The position numbers and the translations under genes were made by a program. The notes under the pieces were generated by a model, which saw nothing but the letters and a program-made list of their open reading frames with translations, was not told where the DNA came from and made no database searches. A DNA stretch of 64,000 nt from the NCBI RefSeq assembly GCF_014692525.1, contig NZ_JACNYL010000001.1:434001-498000 (forward strand), in the 5' to 3' direction. Positions within the stretch are counted from its first letter, which is position 1, and the number at the start of each line of letters is the position of its first letter. Positions 27,346 through 36,269 of the stretch are shown here, in pieces. Source of the stretch: Sphingobacterium chuzhouense (GTDB lineage: Bacteria > Bacteroidota > Bacteroidia > Sphingobacteriales > Sphingobacteriaceae).

Positions 27346-27402
27346 GAAAAACAATAAGTTAAACAATAATTAAAGAAAGTAAAAAGTAAATGGAATACTG
27401 TT

Positions 27403-29019
27403 TTAAAAAGAGCGAATGGTACCTATATCCCGAATTTTATCTTCAAATTCATCTTTCGAACCGGCGACTTTGTTGCGTACTTTCACACGATAGTTGTATA
27501 CCGTTCGTAAAGAGTATCTAAGAAAAGACGCAATCTTAGCAGAGTCTGTTATGCCGAGGCGGATCAGGGCAAAGATACGCAACTCGGTATTTAGCTCACC
27601 TTTATTTGTAGCCATGCGCTCCTCCGGTCGAAGCAGCATGTTAAAATCGTCAATAAACGAGGGATATAAGTTTAGGAAAATAACGTCGAAATTGCGGTAC
27701 AGATCTTCCAGTTCATGTTTCACAACGTCCTGCGATTTTAACATTTTGCCGATGTCGTCTAATTGCCCTTGCGTGAACTTCTTTCGTATAGCCGCACGTT
27801 GTTCTTCAATCTTATCGATATAGCTGGAACATATATCAAAAAATTGTGCGATGTATTCTTCTTTAATATGGTTGGCTTCCGAAAGGTCGGTATTGACGGA
27901 CAACAATTGCTCGTTGAGCTTTTGTAATGATTGGTTGGCGTTATGTAGATCTACCCGTGCGATTTTCAATTTTTTAATTTGCTGATACAAAATAAATAGA
28001 ACTGCGATCAACAACACGGTCAGTATACTAATAATAATCAAGTTCTGCCGTAACACGCGCTTTTGTTCTGCTTCCTTTTCTTGAAAAGAAGCGTTGATAA
28101 TAGAGTAAAAGGAAGAGTTTTCCAGTGTTCGATAACGTACGTTAGAAAAAACTGCATCGTCAATGGCTTTCTGAATAAACACAAAAGCCCTATCGATATC
28201 TCCTAATTCATAATAGCACAATGCCAAGCTTTGTAACGAAGCATTGTCTTTCACCACCTGTTTGATATCGGTTATAGCCGAAATCGAGAAATAATACAGT
28301 TGTTTTTCGATTTCGCCTGCATTTTTATATATAATACCCATAAGATAGGCGATTACAGCACGCTCCGGCTGTTTATCAGTCGTTCGCCGGAGTAACTGTG
28401 CTAATATTTCCTTCGCTTTATCTTCTTCATTATGGAAAAGGTATTTTGTAGCTAGCGCTATATTGTAGTCTAATGATGAGGAATCCAGTACCGCCAGTAA
28501 CGAATCCCGATACACTTCACTGCGCACAAAGTATTGCTCCGTATTGCTGCTTTGCCCATAATGACTATTAAATTCTGTAAAAGCATCAAAATAGGTCGGC
28601 AGTAACGTCGTTGCCAAGTTGTTTCGATTGATTTTATCTAACAAATTTTCGGATTCAATAAATTTACCGGCGGATGAAAGCAGACGAGCCAACAAAATGA
28701 CGGCTTGGTTTGTCCGTACCGGATCATCCTGTTGTTCCAGTATATCTTTATATTGCCGTGTATAGCTGATGGCAGAATCAATCTGATACTTTCGGTATTC
28801 TTGAATAAGCTGGAATAGAAGATCCGTTCGTTGCGCTATCGCTTGGTTACGTCTTAAACGATTTTTTATTCCCTCTATTCTTTTCAGCTTATGCTGTTCG
28901 AAACGTTCACTGTTTCGAAGAGTCTGCTCCAATTCTCGTTGCACCGAATCTACATTGGTTTGTGCGAAACAAAAAAACCAACAGGAAAATAAAATAGAGA
29001 ACAGGAGTTTAATATTCAT
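27403..29019 (-). CDS. DUF6377 membrane-bound transcriptional regulator of PUL 1
   Basis: 538 residues. A signal peptide (ends CFAQ) is followed by a periplasmic helical TPR-like region (about 40-310), one membrane helix (about 322-345), a coiled coil, and a cytoplasmic DUF6377 region ending in a LuxR-like helix-turn-helix (DSAKIASFLRYSLRTVYNYR, then VKVRNKVAG). Such proteins sense a periplasmic signal and control the neighbouring SusCD operon; it sits directly upstream of susC on the same strand. That it is the PUL 1 activator is inference from position and architecture. Confidence 0.85.
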   Translation of the reverse strand: MNIKLLFSILFSCWFFCFAQTNVDSVQRELEQTLRNSERFEQHKLKRIEGIKNRLRRNQAIAQRTDLLFQLIQEYRKYQIDSAISYTRQYKDILEQQDDPVRTNQAVILLARLLSSAGKFIESENLLDKINRNNLATTLLPTYFDAFTEFNSHYGQSSNTEQYFVRSEVYRDSLLAVLDSSSLDYNIALATKYLFHNEEDKAKEILAQLLRRTTDKQPERAVIAYLMGIIYKNAGEIEKQLYYFSISAITDIKQVVKDNASLQSLALCYYELGDIDRAFVFIQKAIDDAVFSNVRYRTLENSSFYSIINASFQEKEAEQKRVLRQNLIIISILTVLLIAVLFILYQQIKKLKIARVDLHNANQSLQKLNEQLLSVNTDLSEANHIKEEYIAQFFDICSSYIDKIEEQRAAIRKKFTQGQLDDIGKMLKSQDVVKHELEDLYRNFDVIFLNLYPSFIDDFNMLLRPEERMATNKGELNTELRIFALIRLGITDSAKIASFLRYSLRTVYNYRVKVRNKVAGSKDEFEDKIRDIGTIRSF

Positions 29020-29030
29020 AAAAAGGAGCG

Positions 29031-29435
29031 CTAGACTTCATCATCGTCCAACCAATCCGATTGCAGATCATCTATCTCACGACGGTCCTTCTTGGTTGGT
29101 CTACCCGTGCCGCGATCACGTTTTAACACCGGGGCATGAAATGCTGATTTATAAGCATAGGTTTCTTCTACCGGTGTATGGTCTTCATAGAACTGTACGG
29201 CTGTTTTGGCATCTACCCGTCTCTCCAATAACCCTATTACGTGAATCACTTTGCGTTCGATACCTTTTTGAATCGAATAAGTTTCTCCTACTTTTACGAC
29301 ATAAGAAGGTTTTACATTCTGTCCGTTCAGTTTGACCCTCCCCGCCTTACAGGCTTCGGTAGCCAAGCTTCTTGTCTTGAATATACGAATTGCCCACAAG
29401 TATTTATCTATCCGTAGTTTTTCCGTTACTGCCAT
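29031..29435 (-). CDS. S4-domain RNA-binding protein, Hsp15-like
   Basis: 134 residues. The S4 RNA-binding fold is seen at LRIDKYLWAIRIFKTRSLA, with ACKAGRVKLNGQNVKPSYVV and VGETYSI, as in Hsp15 (HslR), which binds stalled 50S subunits carrying nascent chains. A basic segment (KRDRGTGRPTKKDRREID) and an acidic tail follow. Lies 11 nt upstream of the DUF6377 gene but is probably its own unit, with an exact -7 box 4 nt before its ATG. Confidence 0.88.
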   Translation of the reverse strand: MAVTEKLRIDKYLWAIRIFKTRSLATEACKAGRVKLNGQNVKPSYVVKVGETYSIQKGIERKVIHVIGLLERRVDAKTAVQFYEDHTPVEETYAYKSAFHAPVLKRDRGTGRPTKKDRREIDDLQSDWLDDDEV

Positions 29436-29439
29436 AACA

Positions 29440-29447
29440 CAAAAATA
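29440..29447 (-). promoter_or_regulatory. Candidate -7 box for the S4-domain gene
   Basis: TATTTTTG on the minus strand, exact TAnnTTTG, 4 nt before the ATG at 29435. No -33 TTG is visible. Confidence 0.4.
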
Positions 29448-29532
29448 AGGTTTTCTTTCTCATTTTTGCTGTATAAATAGCGAAGTGCAGCGGTTTTTAC
29501 AATTAGGTATTCGGGAATCAAAGCATTTTATA

Positions 29533-29540
29533 TAAGTTTG
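29533..29540 (+). promoter_or_regulatory. Candidate -7 box for dapD
   Basis: TAAGTTTG, exact TAnnTTTG, 36 nt before the dapD ATG, in the only sizeable gap upstream of the dapD-tsaC-folP-brnQ series. Confidence 0.45.
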
Positions 29541-29576
29541 TATTCGACCTTTCATTTTATAACATTATAATTAAAA

Positions 29577-30398
29577 ATGGACTTACACAAATTGCAACAA
29601 TTAATTGAGGATGCTTGGGAAAACAGGCAATTATTAGAATATAAAGAGCATTATGAGGCGATCAAAGTGGTGATTGACAAGCTTGACAAGGGTGAGATAC
29701 GCGTGGCTGAGCCTATTGGTAGCCGTTGGCATGTAAACGATTGGATAAAAAAAGCAGTTATTCTTTATTTTCCTATCCAGGAAATGAAAGAAATAAACAA
29801 CAAGCCCTTCGTTTACCATGATAAAATGGAGCTAAAGACCAATTACAAAGCACTTGGAGTACGTGTTGTTCCTGGAGCAAGTGCGCGTTATGGCGCTTAT
29901 CTTTCGAAAGGTGTTATCATGATGCCTTCTTATGTTAACATTGGTGCTTATGTAGATGAAGGAACAATGGTAGATACGTGGGCTACTGTAGGTTCCTGTG
30001 CGCAGATTGGGAAAAATGTCCATTTAAGTGGTGGTGTGGGTATCGGCGGTGTCCTGGAGCCTGTACAAGCGGCCCCCGTCATCATTGAAGACAATGTATT
30101 TGTAGGTTCTCGAGCGATTGTGGTAGAAGGTGTACACGTGGAAACAGAAGCTGTTTTAGGTGCAAATGTGGTATTGACGGCGTCAACAAAAATTATTGAT
30201 GTATCGGGACCTGAACCGGTGGAATATAAAGGTCATGTCCCCGCTCGTTCTGTTGTTATACCGGGTTCTTACACCAAAAAGTTTGCCGCTGGCGAATACC
30301 AAGTACCTTGCGCCCTGATTATCGGTCAGCGTAAAGAGTCAACAGACAAAAAGACCTCTTTGAACGACGCGCTACGCGACCACAACGTCGCTGTTTAA
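29577..30398 (+). CDS. dapD: Tetrahydrodipicolinate N-succinyltransferase
   Basis: 273 residues. Catalyses the succinylation step of lysine/diaminopimelate synthesis. An N-terminal helical domain precedes the left-handed beta-helix of hexapeptide repeats (MMPSYVNIGAYVDEGTMVD, GKNVHLSGGVGIGGVLEPV), with the family motif VGSCAQIG. Length is typical for DapD. The stop TAA overlaps the ATG of tsaC (TAATG), so the two are translationally coupled. Confidence 0.96.
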   Translation: MDLHKLQQLIEDAWENRQLLEYKEHYEAIKVVIDKLDKGEIRVAEPIGSRWHVNDWIKKAVILYFPIQEMKEINNKPFVYHDKMELKTNYKALGVRVVPGASARYGAYLSKGVIMMPSYVNIGAYVDEGTMVDTWATVGSCAQIGKNVHLSGGVGIGGVLEPVQAAPVIIEDNVFVGSRAIVVEGVHVETEAVLGANVVLTASTKIIDVSGPEPVEYKGHVPARSVVIPGSYTKKFAAGEYQVPCALIIGQRKESTDKKTSLNDALRDHNVAV

Positions 30399-30979
30399 TG
30401 AAACATACTACCGTACTTAGAGAAGATTTAAATAAAGCCCTTGAAACGTTGAAAAACGGAGGGCTTATTCTTTATCCTACAGATACCATTTGGGGTATCG
30501 GATGTGACGCCACCAATATAGAAGCTGTAGAAAAAGTTTTTGCCTTAAAAGGACGTGAGCAGCATAAAAGTTTGATTGTCTTACTACACAACGACAATCA
30601 ACTCGCTGGTTATGTCAATGATATCCCTGAGGTTGCCTATGACTTGATTGAATACACAGAGAGACCTTTAACCATTGTATATTCGAATGCCAAAAACTTA
30701 GCACCGAATGTCATAGCCGCTGATGGTAGTATCGGCATCCGTATTGTACGCCACCCTTTTTGTGAGCAATTACTGCAACGGTTTCGCAAGCCTATAGTCT
30801 CTACATCTGCAAATATAAGCGGAGAAGCCTCCCCCTCCCATTTTGAAGAAATTTCCGAACCAGTCAAAGCCGGTGTAGATTATATCGTGGAGTACGGGCA
30901 ATATGAAAAAGGGGATGGCAAGTCTTCCACTGTAATGAAACTAGATCCAAGTGGCAAATTTGAGTTTCTACGGAAGTAA
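30398..30979 (+). CDS. tsaC: L-threonylcarbamoyladenylate synthase
   Basis: 193 residues. Makes threonylcarbamoyl-AMP for the t6A37 modification of ANN-decoding tRNAs. It has YPTDTIWGIGCDATN, the KGREQHKSLIVL substrate segment and the STSANISG signature of true TsaC/Sua5 enzymes, which the yciO-type paralogue at 4278 lacks. It has no Sua5 C-terminal domain. It overlaps dapD by one base. Confidence 0.94.
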   Translation: MKHTTVLREDLNKALETLKNGGLILYPTDTIWGIGCDATNIEAVEKVFALKGREQHKSLIVLLHNDNQLAGYVNDIPEVAYDLIEYTERPLTIVYSNAKNLAPNVIAADGSIGIRIVRHPFCEQLLQRFRKPIVSTSANISGEASPSHFEEISEPVKAGVDYIVEYGQYEKGDGKSSTVMKLDPSGKFEFLRK

Positions 30980-30997
30980 AGTTGAGTGGATCCAATC

Positions 30998-31837
30998 ATG
31001 AAGCATTTACAAACAACACCTACACAAACGATCAATGCAGGAGGACGTTTAATTACATTCGAAAACCCCCTCATCATGGGAATCCTGAATGTAACACCAG
31101 ACTCTTTCTACGATGGCGGAAAACATAATAATGTCGAACAGGCTTTGGCACAAGCAGAGCGGCTTGTTATTGACGGAGCTGATATAATCGATATCGGTGG
31201 CTACTCTTCCCGCCCGGGTGCGCCTCCAGTCTCTCCGGAAGAGGAAATAAATAGAGCCATACCCGTTATCCGGGAATTGGTGAGGAGGCATCCCGACCTC
31301 ATCCTATCTATCGATACTTTTCGTGCTGATGTTGCAGAGGCGTGCATAGAAGCGGGTGCGCATATTATCAACGACATTTCGGGAGGCACACTCGATAAGA
31401 ATATGTTTGTTACGGTAGCGCGGTTACAGGTTCCATACATTTTAATGCACATGCGTGGCACACCGGAAACGATGCAGACCTTAACAGATTACGACGATGT
31501 CGTCATCGATGTCGCTACCGCATTGGGAGAAAAGATTTCCGCGTTACGTGCTTTAGGTGTTAAGGATATTATCCTTGATCCAGGTTTCGGATTCGCCAAG
31601 ACCTTGGAACAAAACCATGAACTCTTGCATCGGGTAGATGAATTACACTATTTCGGTTTGCCTATATTAGGCGGAATTTCCCGTAAATCGATGGTTTACA
31701 AAAAACTGGGTATTACTGCAGAAGAGGCATTGGCAGGCACAATCGCACTAAACACCTTATTGCTTTCAAAAGGAGTACAATTACTCCGGGTTCATGATGT
31801 AAAAGAGGCTAAGCAATTGATTGCATTATTATTTTAG
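30998..31837 (+). CDS. folP: Dihydropteroate synthase
   Basis: About 279 residues from ATG at 30998; an in-frame GTG at 30986 is possible. Condenses p-aminobenzoate with hydroxymethyl-dihydropterin diphosphate in folate synthesis. TIM-barrel motifs are present: MGILNVTPDSFYDGG, DIGGYSSRPGA, LSIDTFRADVA, INDISGG, LMHMRG, ILDPGFGFAKT and GGISRKSM. Located 18 nt after tsaC, probably the same unit. Confidence 0.95.
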   Translation: MKHLQTTPTQTINAGGRLITFENPLIMGILNVTPDSFYDGGKHNNVEQALAQAERLVIDGADIIDIGGYSSRPGAPPVSPEEEINRAIPVIRELVRRHPDLILSIDTFRADVAEACIEAGAHIINDISGGTLDKNMFVTVARLQVPYILMHMRGTPETMQTLTDYDDVVIDVATALGEKISALRALGVKDIILDPGFGFAKTLEQNHELLHRVDELHYFGLPILGGISRKSMVYKKLGITAEEALAGTIALNTLLLSKGVQLLRVHDVKEAKQLIALLF

Positions 31838-31846
31838 CATATTATT

Positions 31847-33142
31847 TTGAAAAGATTACGAGATATTACCACTATAGGTTTTGCCTTATTTGCTATGTTC
31901 TTTGGAGCGGGGAATTTGCTGTTACCTCCTTTTATCGGCCTGCAGATAGGCAACCATGTTTGGATAACCATCTTGGCATTTGGGCTTACGGGCATCTTGC
32001 TCCCTTTTCTGGGTATCTTATCCGTTACTAATTCCGGAGACAGCTTTGATGACCTCGGTCATCGTATCAATAAAAACCTTGCCGCTATTCTGGGATCCGT
32101 TATCATGATTTGTATTGGTCCGCTGATTGCTCTTCCACGAACCGCAGCGACAACATTTGAAGTAGGGGTACTCCCCTCTTTTCCGAATAGCAATCCGGTA
32201 TGGACATCTATTCTCTTTTTTTCTATCACTTGGCTTTTTTCCATTGTACCCTCTAAGGTTGTAGACTTGGTGGGCAATATTTTAACCCCCTTCTTACTCT
32301 TTGTACTTATTATCTTAATTGGTATGGGTATCGCAAACCCAATCGCCGATCTACAACTGGAAATGCTCTCCTCACAAGAAGCATTTACGCTGGGGTTTAT
32401 TGAAGGCTATCAAACCCTTGATGTATTAGCGTCCGTGATATTTGCCGGCATTATTATCTCTGCGACCAAAGCCAAAGGGTATGATAGCATTGCCGAAAAG
32501 AACAAAGTCGTCATTGCATCGGGAGCGCTCGCCGCGGCTTGTTTATTCTTTATTTACGGCGGATTAATCTACCTCGGTGCTACTTCCAATATCGAAAACA
32601 CCGACATTAGTCGCTCAGCCTTGCTCATTCATATCTCGAACAGTATTCTCGGAAAGTATGGTACGCTAGCTATTGCCATCAGTATCGCATTAGCTTGCCT
32701 GACAACCGCCATTGCACTGACTACCGCCGTGGGTACATTCTTTAGCAAACTGACCAACGGCAAACTCGGTTATAAACTACTGGTAACAGCATCTTGTCTC
32801 GTCTCCGGAGTTCTTTCTGTCACGGGTGTGGACAATATCATCCAGTTTGCTTATCCGCCATTGGCTTTCGTCTATCCTATTGTCATTACACTGGTCTTGT
32901 ATATCGTTATATTCGGCCGGTTCGTCAAAACCAAATTACCGTATATCTTGGCATTAATTGCCTCAACTGTCATAGCTGCATTAAATGTGATGAAGATACT
33001 GGGTGTCTTACATGCTGACATTTTAGCTTGGTTCAACCATATCCCTTTCTTTGCTTATGAGCTAGGATGGGTAGTGCCTTCATTTGTGTTTTTTGTTATT
33101 GGTATAATTATGGAATCACTATCCTTTCGACATAGCAGGTAA
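31847..33142 (+). CDS. brnQ: Branched-chain amino acid transporter (LIVCS family)
   Basis: 431 residues with about 12 membrane helices. A sodium-coupled importer for Leu, Ile and Val. The N-terminus TIGFALFAMFFGAGNLLLPP is the family hallmark. The start is TTG at 31847: the next in-frame Met (residue 17) lies inside the first membrane helix, so the TTG is needed for an intact helix. It begins 9 nt after folP. Confidence 0.92.
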   Translation: MKRLRDITTIGFALFAMFFGAGNLLLPPFIGLQIGNHVWITILAFGLTGILLPFLGILSVTNSGDSFDDLGHRINKNLAAILGSVIMICIGPLIALPRTAATTFEVGVLPSFPNSNPVWTSILFFSITWLFSIVPSKVVDLVGNILTPFLLFVLIILIGMGIANPIADLQLEMLSSQEAFTLGFIEGYQTLDVLASVIFAGIIISATKAKGYDSIAEKNKVVIASGALAAACLFFIYGGLIYLGATSNIENTDISRSALLIHISNSILGKYGTLAIAISIALACLTTAIALTTAVGTFFSKLTNGKLGYKLLVTASCLVSGVLSVTGVDNIIQFAYPPLAFVYPIVITLVLYIVIFGRFVKTKLPYILALIASTVIAALNVMKILGVLHADILAWFNHIPFFAYELGWVVPSFVFFVIGIIMESLSFRHSR

Positions 33143-33218
33143 TGCAAAACCATTGTCAATAGACAAAATGTCGATAACATCACTCAAGGAAATACACAGG
33201 ACAACTATACTTTAATCT

Positions 33219-34940
33219 CTAACTTTTCCATGCTGTTTCTACCCCTTCAGCATGAAGAACATCTTGAAATGCAACCAATAATTCCTTATTACGACGAATC
33301 TCTTTAGGCAATACCTTTTTCTCCATAGAAAATGCCAGCAGCAGTCCAACAGCTTCGCCTATACTCCATTCTACAGGATGCAGCCGATAACAGCCATTCG
33401 TGATATGAGTTGTCCCAATATTTTTATTTGCAGGAAATATATTGTCCATTCTTATCGGCAATAATGCCCCTAATGGAATTTGAAAAGGTAGGGAAGCAAA
33501 GTCAACATAGTTGGCTTTCGTAGTCGGATGTAAGTCAATATGATAATATCCAACTCCTACACTATCATAAAAATAAGCCGCTTGAGTAGCATCTTCTCCA
33601 GCATTTGCCACCAGTGTTCTATTTTCCTTTCCAACATGTTCCTCCAATATGGTGAACAATGCTTTTATTCGACGCGATTCCCGAACATATGGATATTTGG
33701 CAAAACCATCTTCTGTACCCATAAGATCTTTACGCAAACGTAAGCCGCGCCATCCTTTCTTACCATCTGGTCTTGGCGCCTCTGTCTGCAACCAATAAAG
33801 TAACGACAAACCCAATTGCTTAGAAGAAGCTAGATGTTTTTTAAATTCCAAATCCGACACGCCTATCAAGTTCCCCAACATGTAATCATTTTGAGGCCAA
33901 TTGACCAGGGTTATATCCCCTTGATAAAAATCAGGTTGAAAGTTAGAACGGCTTATAATCTTCCTATAATTCCATAGATTTAAAACCGAACCTGTAGACT
34001 TCCCAGTGGGATTAAACCCCAGTTTCTTGGGCTCCAATGTACGAGGATTAGAATACGACAAATCAAGTAGCCTGCCCGACCAGCTCGGTTGTATAGCGGG
34101 TATATATGCCGACCAAAAATGGTAATCTTCCGGTTTTTGCACAAAATCCTCCCCAGGCACATAATCCAATGCAAAACAAGTTGTAAAAGCTTGCTGATTA
34201 TCGGGATCGCCTGTAAGTGGCGCATGCAGCTCATGTGTTTCCTCTTTAGATTCTGTTCCTATTACAAATTCAGTTCCTGTCAGTGGGAGTACATCGCCCA
34301 ATTCAGTAGCGTCTACAAAATAAGGTGCCTCTAGCATGCATCGCTGGCCAGTTATCGATGACTGGACAATAATTTTCTTTACAAATGTATCTGAAACATC
34401 GGCCGAAATGGCTTTACAGTCCAATTGTAATATGAGTTGACCATTAGATTGATATGGAGCCAATAAGTCCATGAGAACAGCCAATGCAACTTTAGGCTCA
34501 TGGCATATCCTAGAAACCAATCCACCCCCTGGGTTGAGTAGCGGGTTTGACTTTGCTTCTTCCGTAAGCGGATAGTTGTTTCGGTAGTAATTTCGGATTC
34601 TTTTCCTAAAATCCCGATATGACTTAGGAGCGCCATGGGTCTCAATCCATTGATGCTCATCTGCTGGTACACCTTGTTGAGTTAGCTGTCCACCTATCCA
34701 GTCAGTCTCTTCTGTTAATATCACCTTTTTCCCTTTTTTTAACAAAGAGAGAGTTGCTGCTACGCCACCTAAACCGCCACCAATGATAACGACATCCGCT
34801 CGTATAATTGATTCGTTAGCGTATTGCTCTATTATCATCTGATTACTTTGATCCCCCAGATGAGAGAAGCCTAATAATGGGGGAGCCATCATCGCACCGC
34901 CCACACAGGTTAAACCATTAATAAAATCTCGACGTTTCAT
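33219..34940 (-). CDS. Secreted FAD-dependent oxidoreductase (PUL 2)
   Basis: 573 residues. The N-terminus MKRRDFINGL resembles a Tat signal (RR-x-F), suggesting export with bound cofactor. The FAD site is VVIIGGGLGGVAATLS (about 50-65), then VILTEETDWIGGQLTQQG, a family (PF12831-like) associated with polysaccharide loci. NGCYRLHPVEWSIGEAVGLL near the C-terminus contacts FAD in relatives. It is the last gene of PUL 2, 49 nt after the NAGPA gene. The substrate is unknown; sugar or glycan oxidation is inference. Confidence 0.82.
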   Translation of the reverse strand: MKRRDFINGLTCVGGAMMAPPLLGFSHLGDQSNQMIIEQYANESIIRADVVIIGGGLGGVAATLSLLKKGKKVILTEETDWIGGQLTQQGVPADEHQWIETHGAPKSYRDFRKRIRNYYRNNYPLTEEAKSNPLLNPGGGLVSRICHEPKVALAVLMDLLAPYQSNGQLILQLDCKAISADVSDTFVKKIIVQSSITGQRCMLEAPYFVDATELGDVLPLTGTEFVIGTESKEETHELHAPLTGDPDNQQAFTTCFALDYVPGEDFVQKPEDYHFWSAYIPAIQPSWSGRLLDLSYSNPRTLEPKKLGFNPTGKSTGSVLNLWNYRKIISRSNFQPDFYQGDITLVNWPQNDYMLGNLIGVSDLEFKKHLASSKQLGLSLLYWLQTEAPRPDGKKGWRGLRLRKDLMGTEDGFAKYPYVRESRRIKALFTILEEHVGKENRTLVANAGEDATQAAYFYDSVGVGYYHIDLHPTTKANYVDFASLPFQIPLGALLPIRMDNIFPANKNIGTTHITNGCYRLHPVEWSIGEAVGLLLAFSMEKKVLPKEIRRNKELLVAFQDVLHAEGVETAWKS

Positions 34941-34989
34941 TTTACGTATTTTTCGCTTTGGTTATTATCACAACAGCGTGTTTTTACTT

Positions 34990-36269
34990 CTAATTCTTTC
35001 TAATTATCGAAATCGCATTAGGTACAGGGCGAAACCAAGTTGTTCCAGCTGGCTGTCCCAACACGCTATTACCTATGACTAACATCGTTGAACCACCACC
35101 ATCTAAGTTCACCGCATTTGTCACTTCAAAATGTTTCAGTAAATACGAGAGTTCTTCTATGGTCACACCATCAGACACAGGAGATCTGCCCTCCACTACA
35201 AGTATATAGAAAAAATCATCAGAATGTCCAATAGCTGACCTTGTTTCTCTATTATTTGGATTTCCAGACACAGAGTTTATTTGTTGTATAGCGCCATTTA
35301 GCAGGATTGGATAAGAAGCTCCTATTGCATTCTTCACATCATAACTGTTTCCTTCTTTTCCTTTCGGTTTAGACACTTTTATGTTAACCATATCCCCTTT
35401 TTTATATCGGTTGCAAACGGCCACACCCACTCCGTGACCAGACAGGACAATATGGCCCTCAGGAATGGCAATCCCACCATCGACAGCCATTGGATTATTG
35501 GAGATTACCTCGCACACAACATCGTCATAGCTTTCCAAGGTCTCCCAATCACCATCTATTGGTTTCAACAAAATTTCAGACCCCCACATATTGGCACCAG
35601 TTTTCGCACCTTTCACTGATGTATATAACACCAACTGATCCCCTAACCGTGGACCATTAATACTATTAACCGGATAATTGTCTTTATCTACGCTAATCGT
35701 ATAATTTAGTTCATCTATAAAAAGTTTGTTGTCTTTTGTCACCCCATATGTTACAGTCCAGTCATTGTCCGCCGTTTTTATGATAGATCCATTGCTCACC
35801 ATATTCCCCAAAAACGTACCTCCTTCTTCCATAATAAAAAAATCTCCGTTTATAGTTGCTAAAACAGTTTGATTGCCAATGCTTTCTCGCTTAGCGATGT
35901 CAAGGGGAGTTGATCTAGTTGTTAAATATTTCCGCCCAGTAAACTTTGAAAAGCGATATCCTCAGATAGTTTTCTTCTTTCTAAACGCACCAGATGCGCT
36001 AACAATTTGAACCCACCCTCAGTTTCTTCTTGTTCTATTGCTAATTTCATATAGTCCATTCCATCCGTTATACCCTCTTTTCTAAATGTACTGATGGGAA
36101 ACTCCTGTGTACCAATTACGATTGTTTTACCATATTTTTCTCGATCCCCATCACTCCTAAGAACTTCTTCCGGTTCATCGTCTGATACAACTGGTGCTGG
36201 ATTTTCTCGACTACAAGATACTGCAATACTAGCAAGCAGTATCATGAATATTATTTTATTCGCTGTCAT
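34990..36269 (-). pseudogene. NAGPA-type phosphodiester glycosidase lipoprotein, apparent frameshift
   Basis: Two frames form one gene. The first (36269-35922, 115 codons) has a lipobox (AVSC, Cys19) and ends SLLGGNI-stop. The second continues from about 35931 without a start and runs to 34990. Across the break, adding one A to GGAAAT gives SLLGGKYLTTRSTPLDIA and then TVLATINGDFFIMEEGG, a natural NAGPA sequence. RSAIGHSDDFFYILVVEGR and NLDGGGSTML are the family core. NAGPA enzymes cleave GlcNAc-phosphodiester bonds. A real mutation, slippage, or a read error in the A run are all possible. The first frame overlaps DUF4855 by 4 bp. Confidence 0.8.

Noticed and set aside
33143..33218. Terminator between brnQ and the FAD oxidoreductase gene
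   Set aside because: Only a weak 5-bp stem (TTGTC/GACAA) with no convincing T run.
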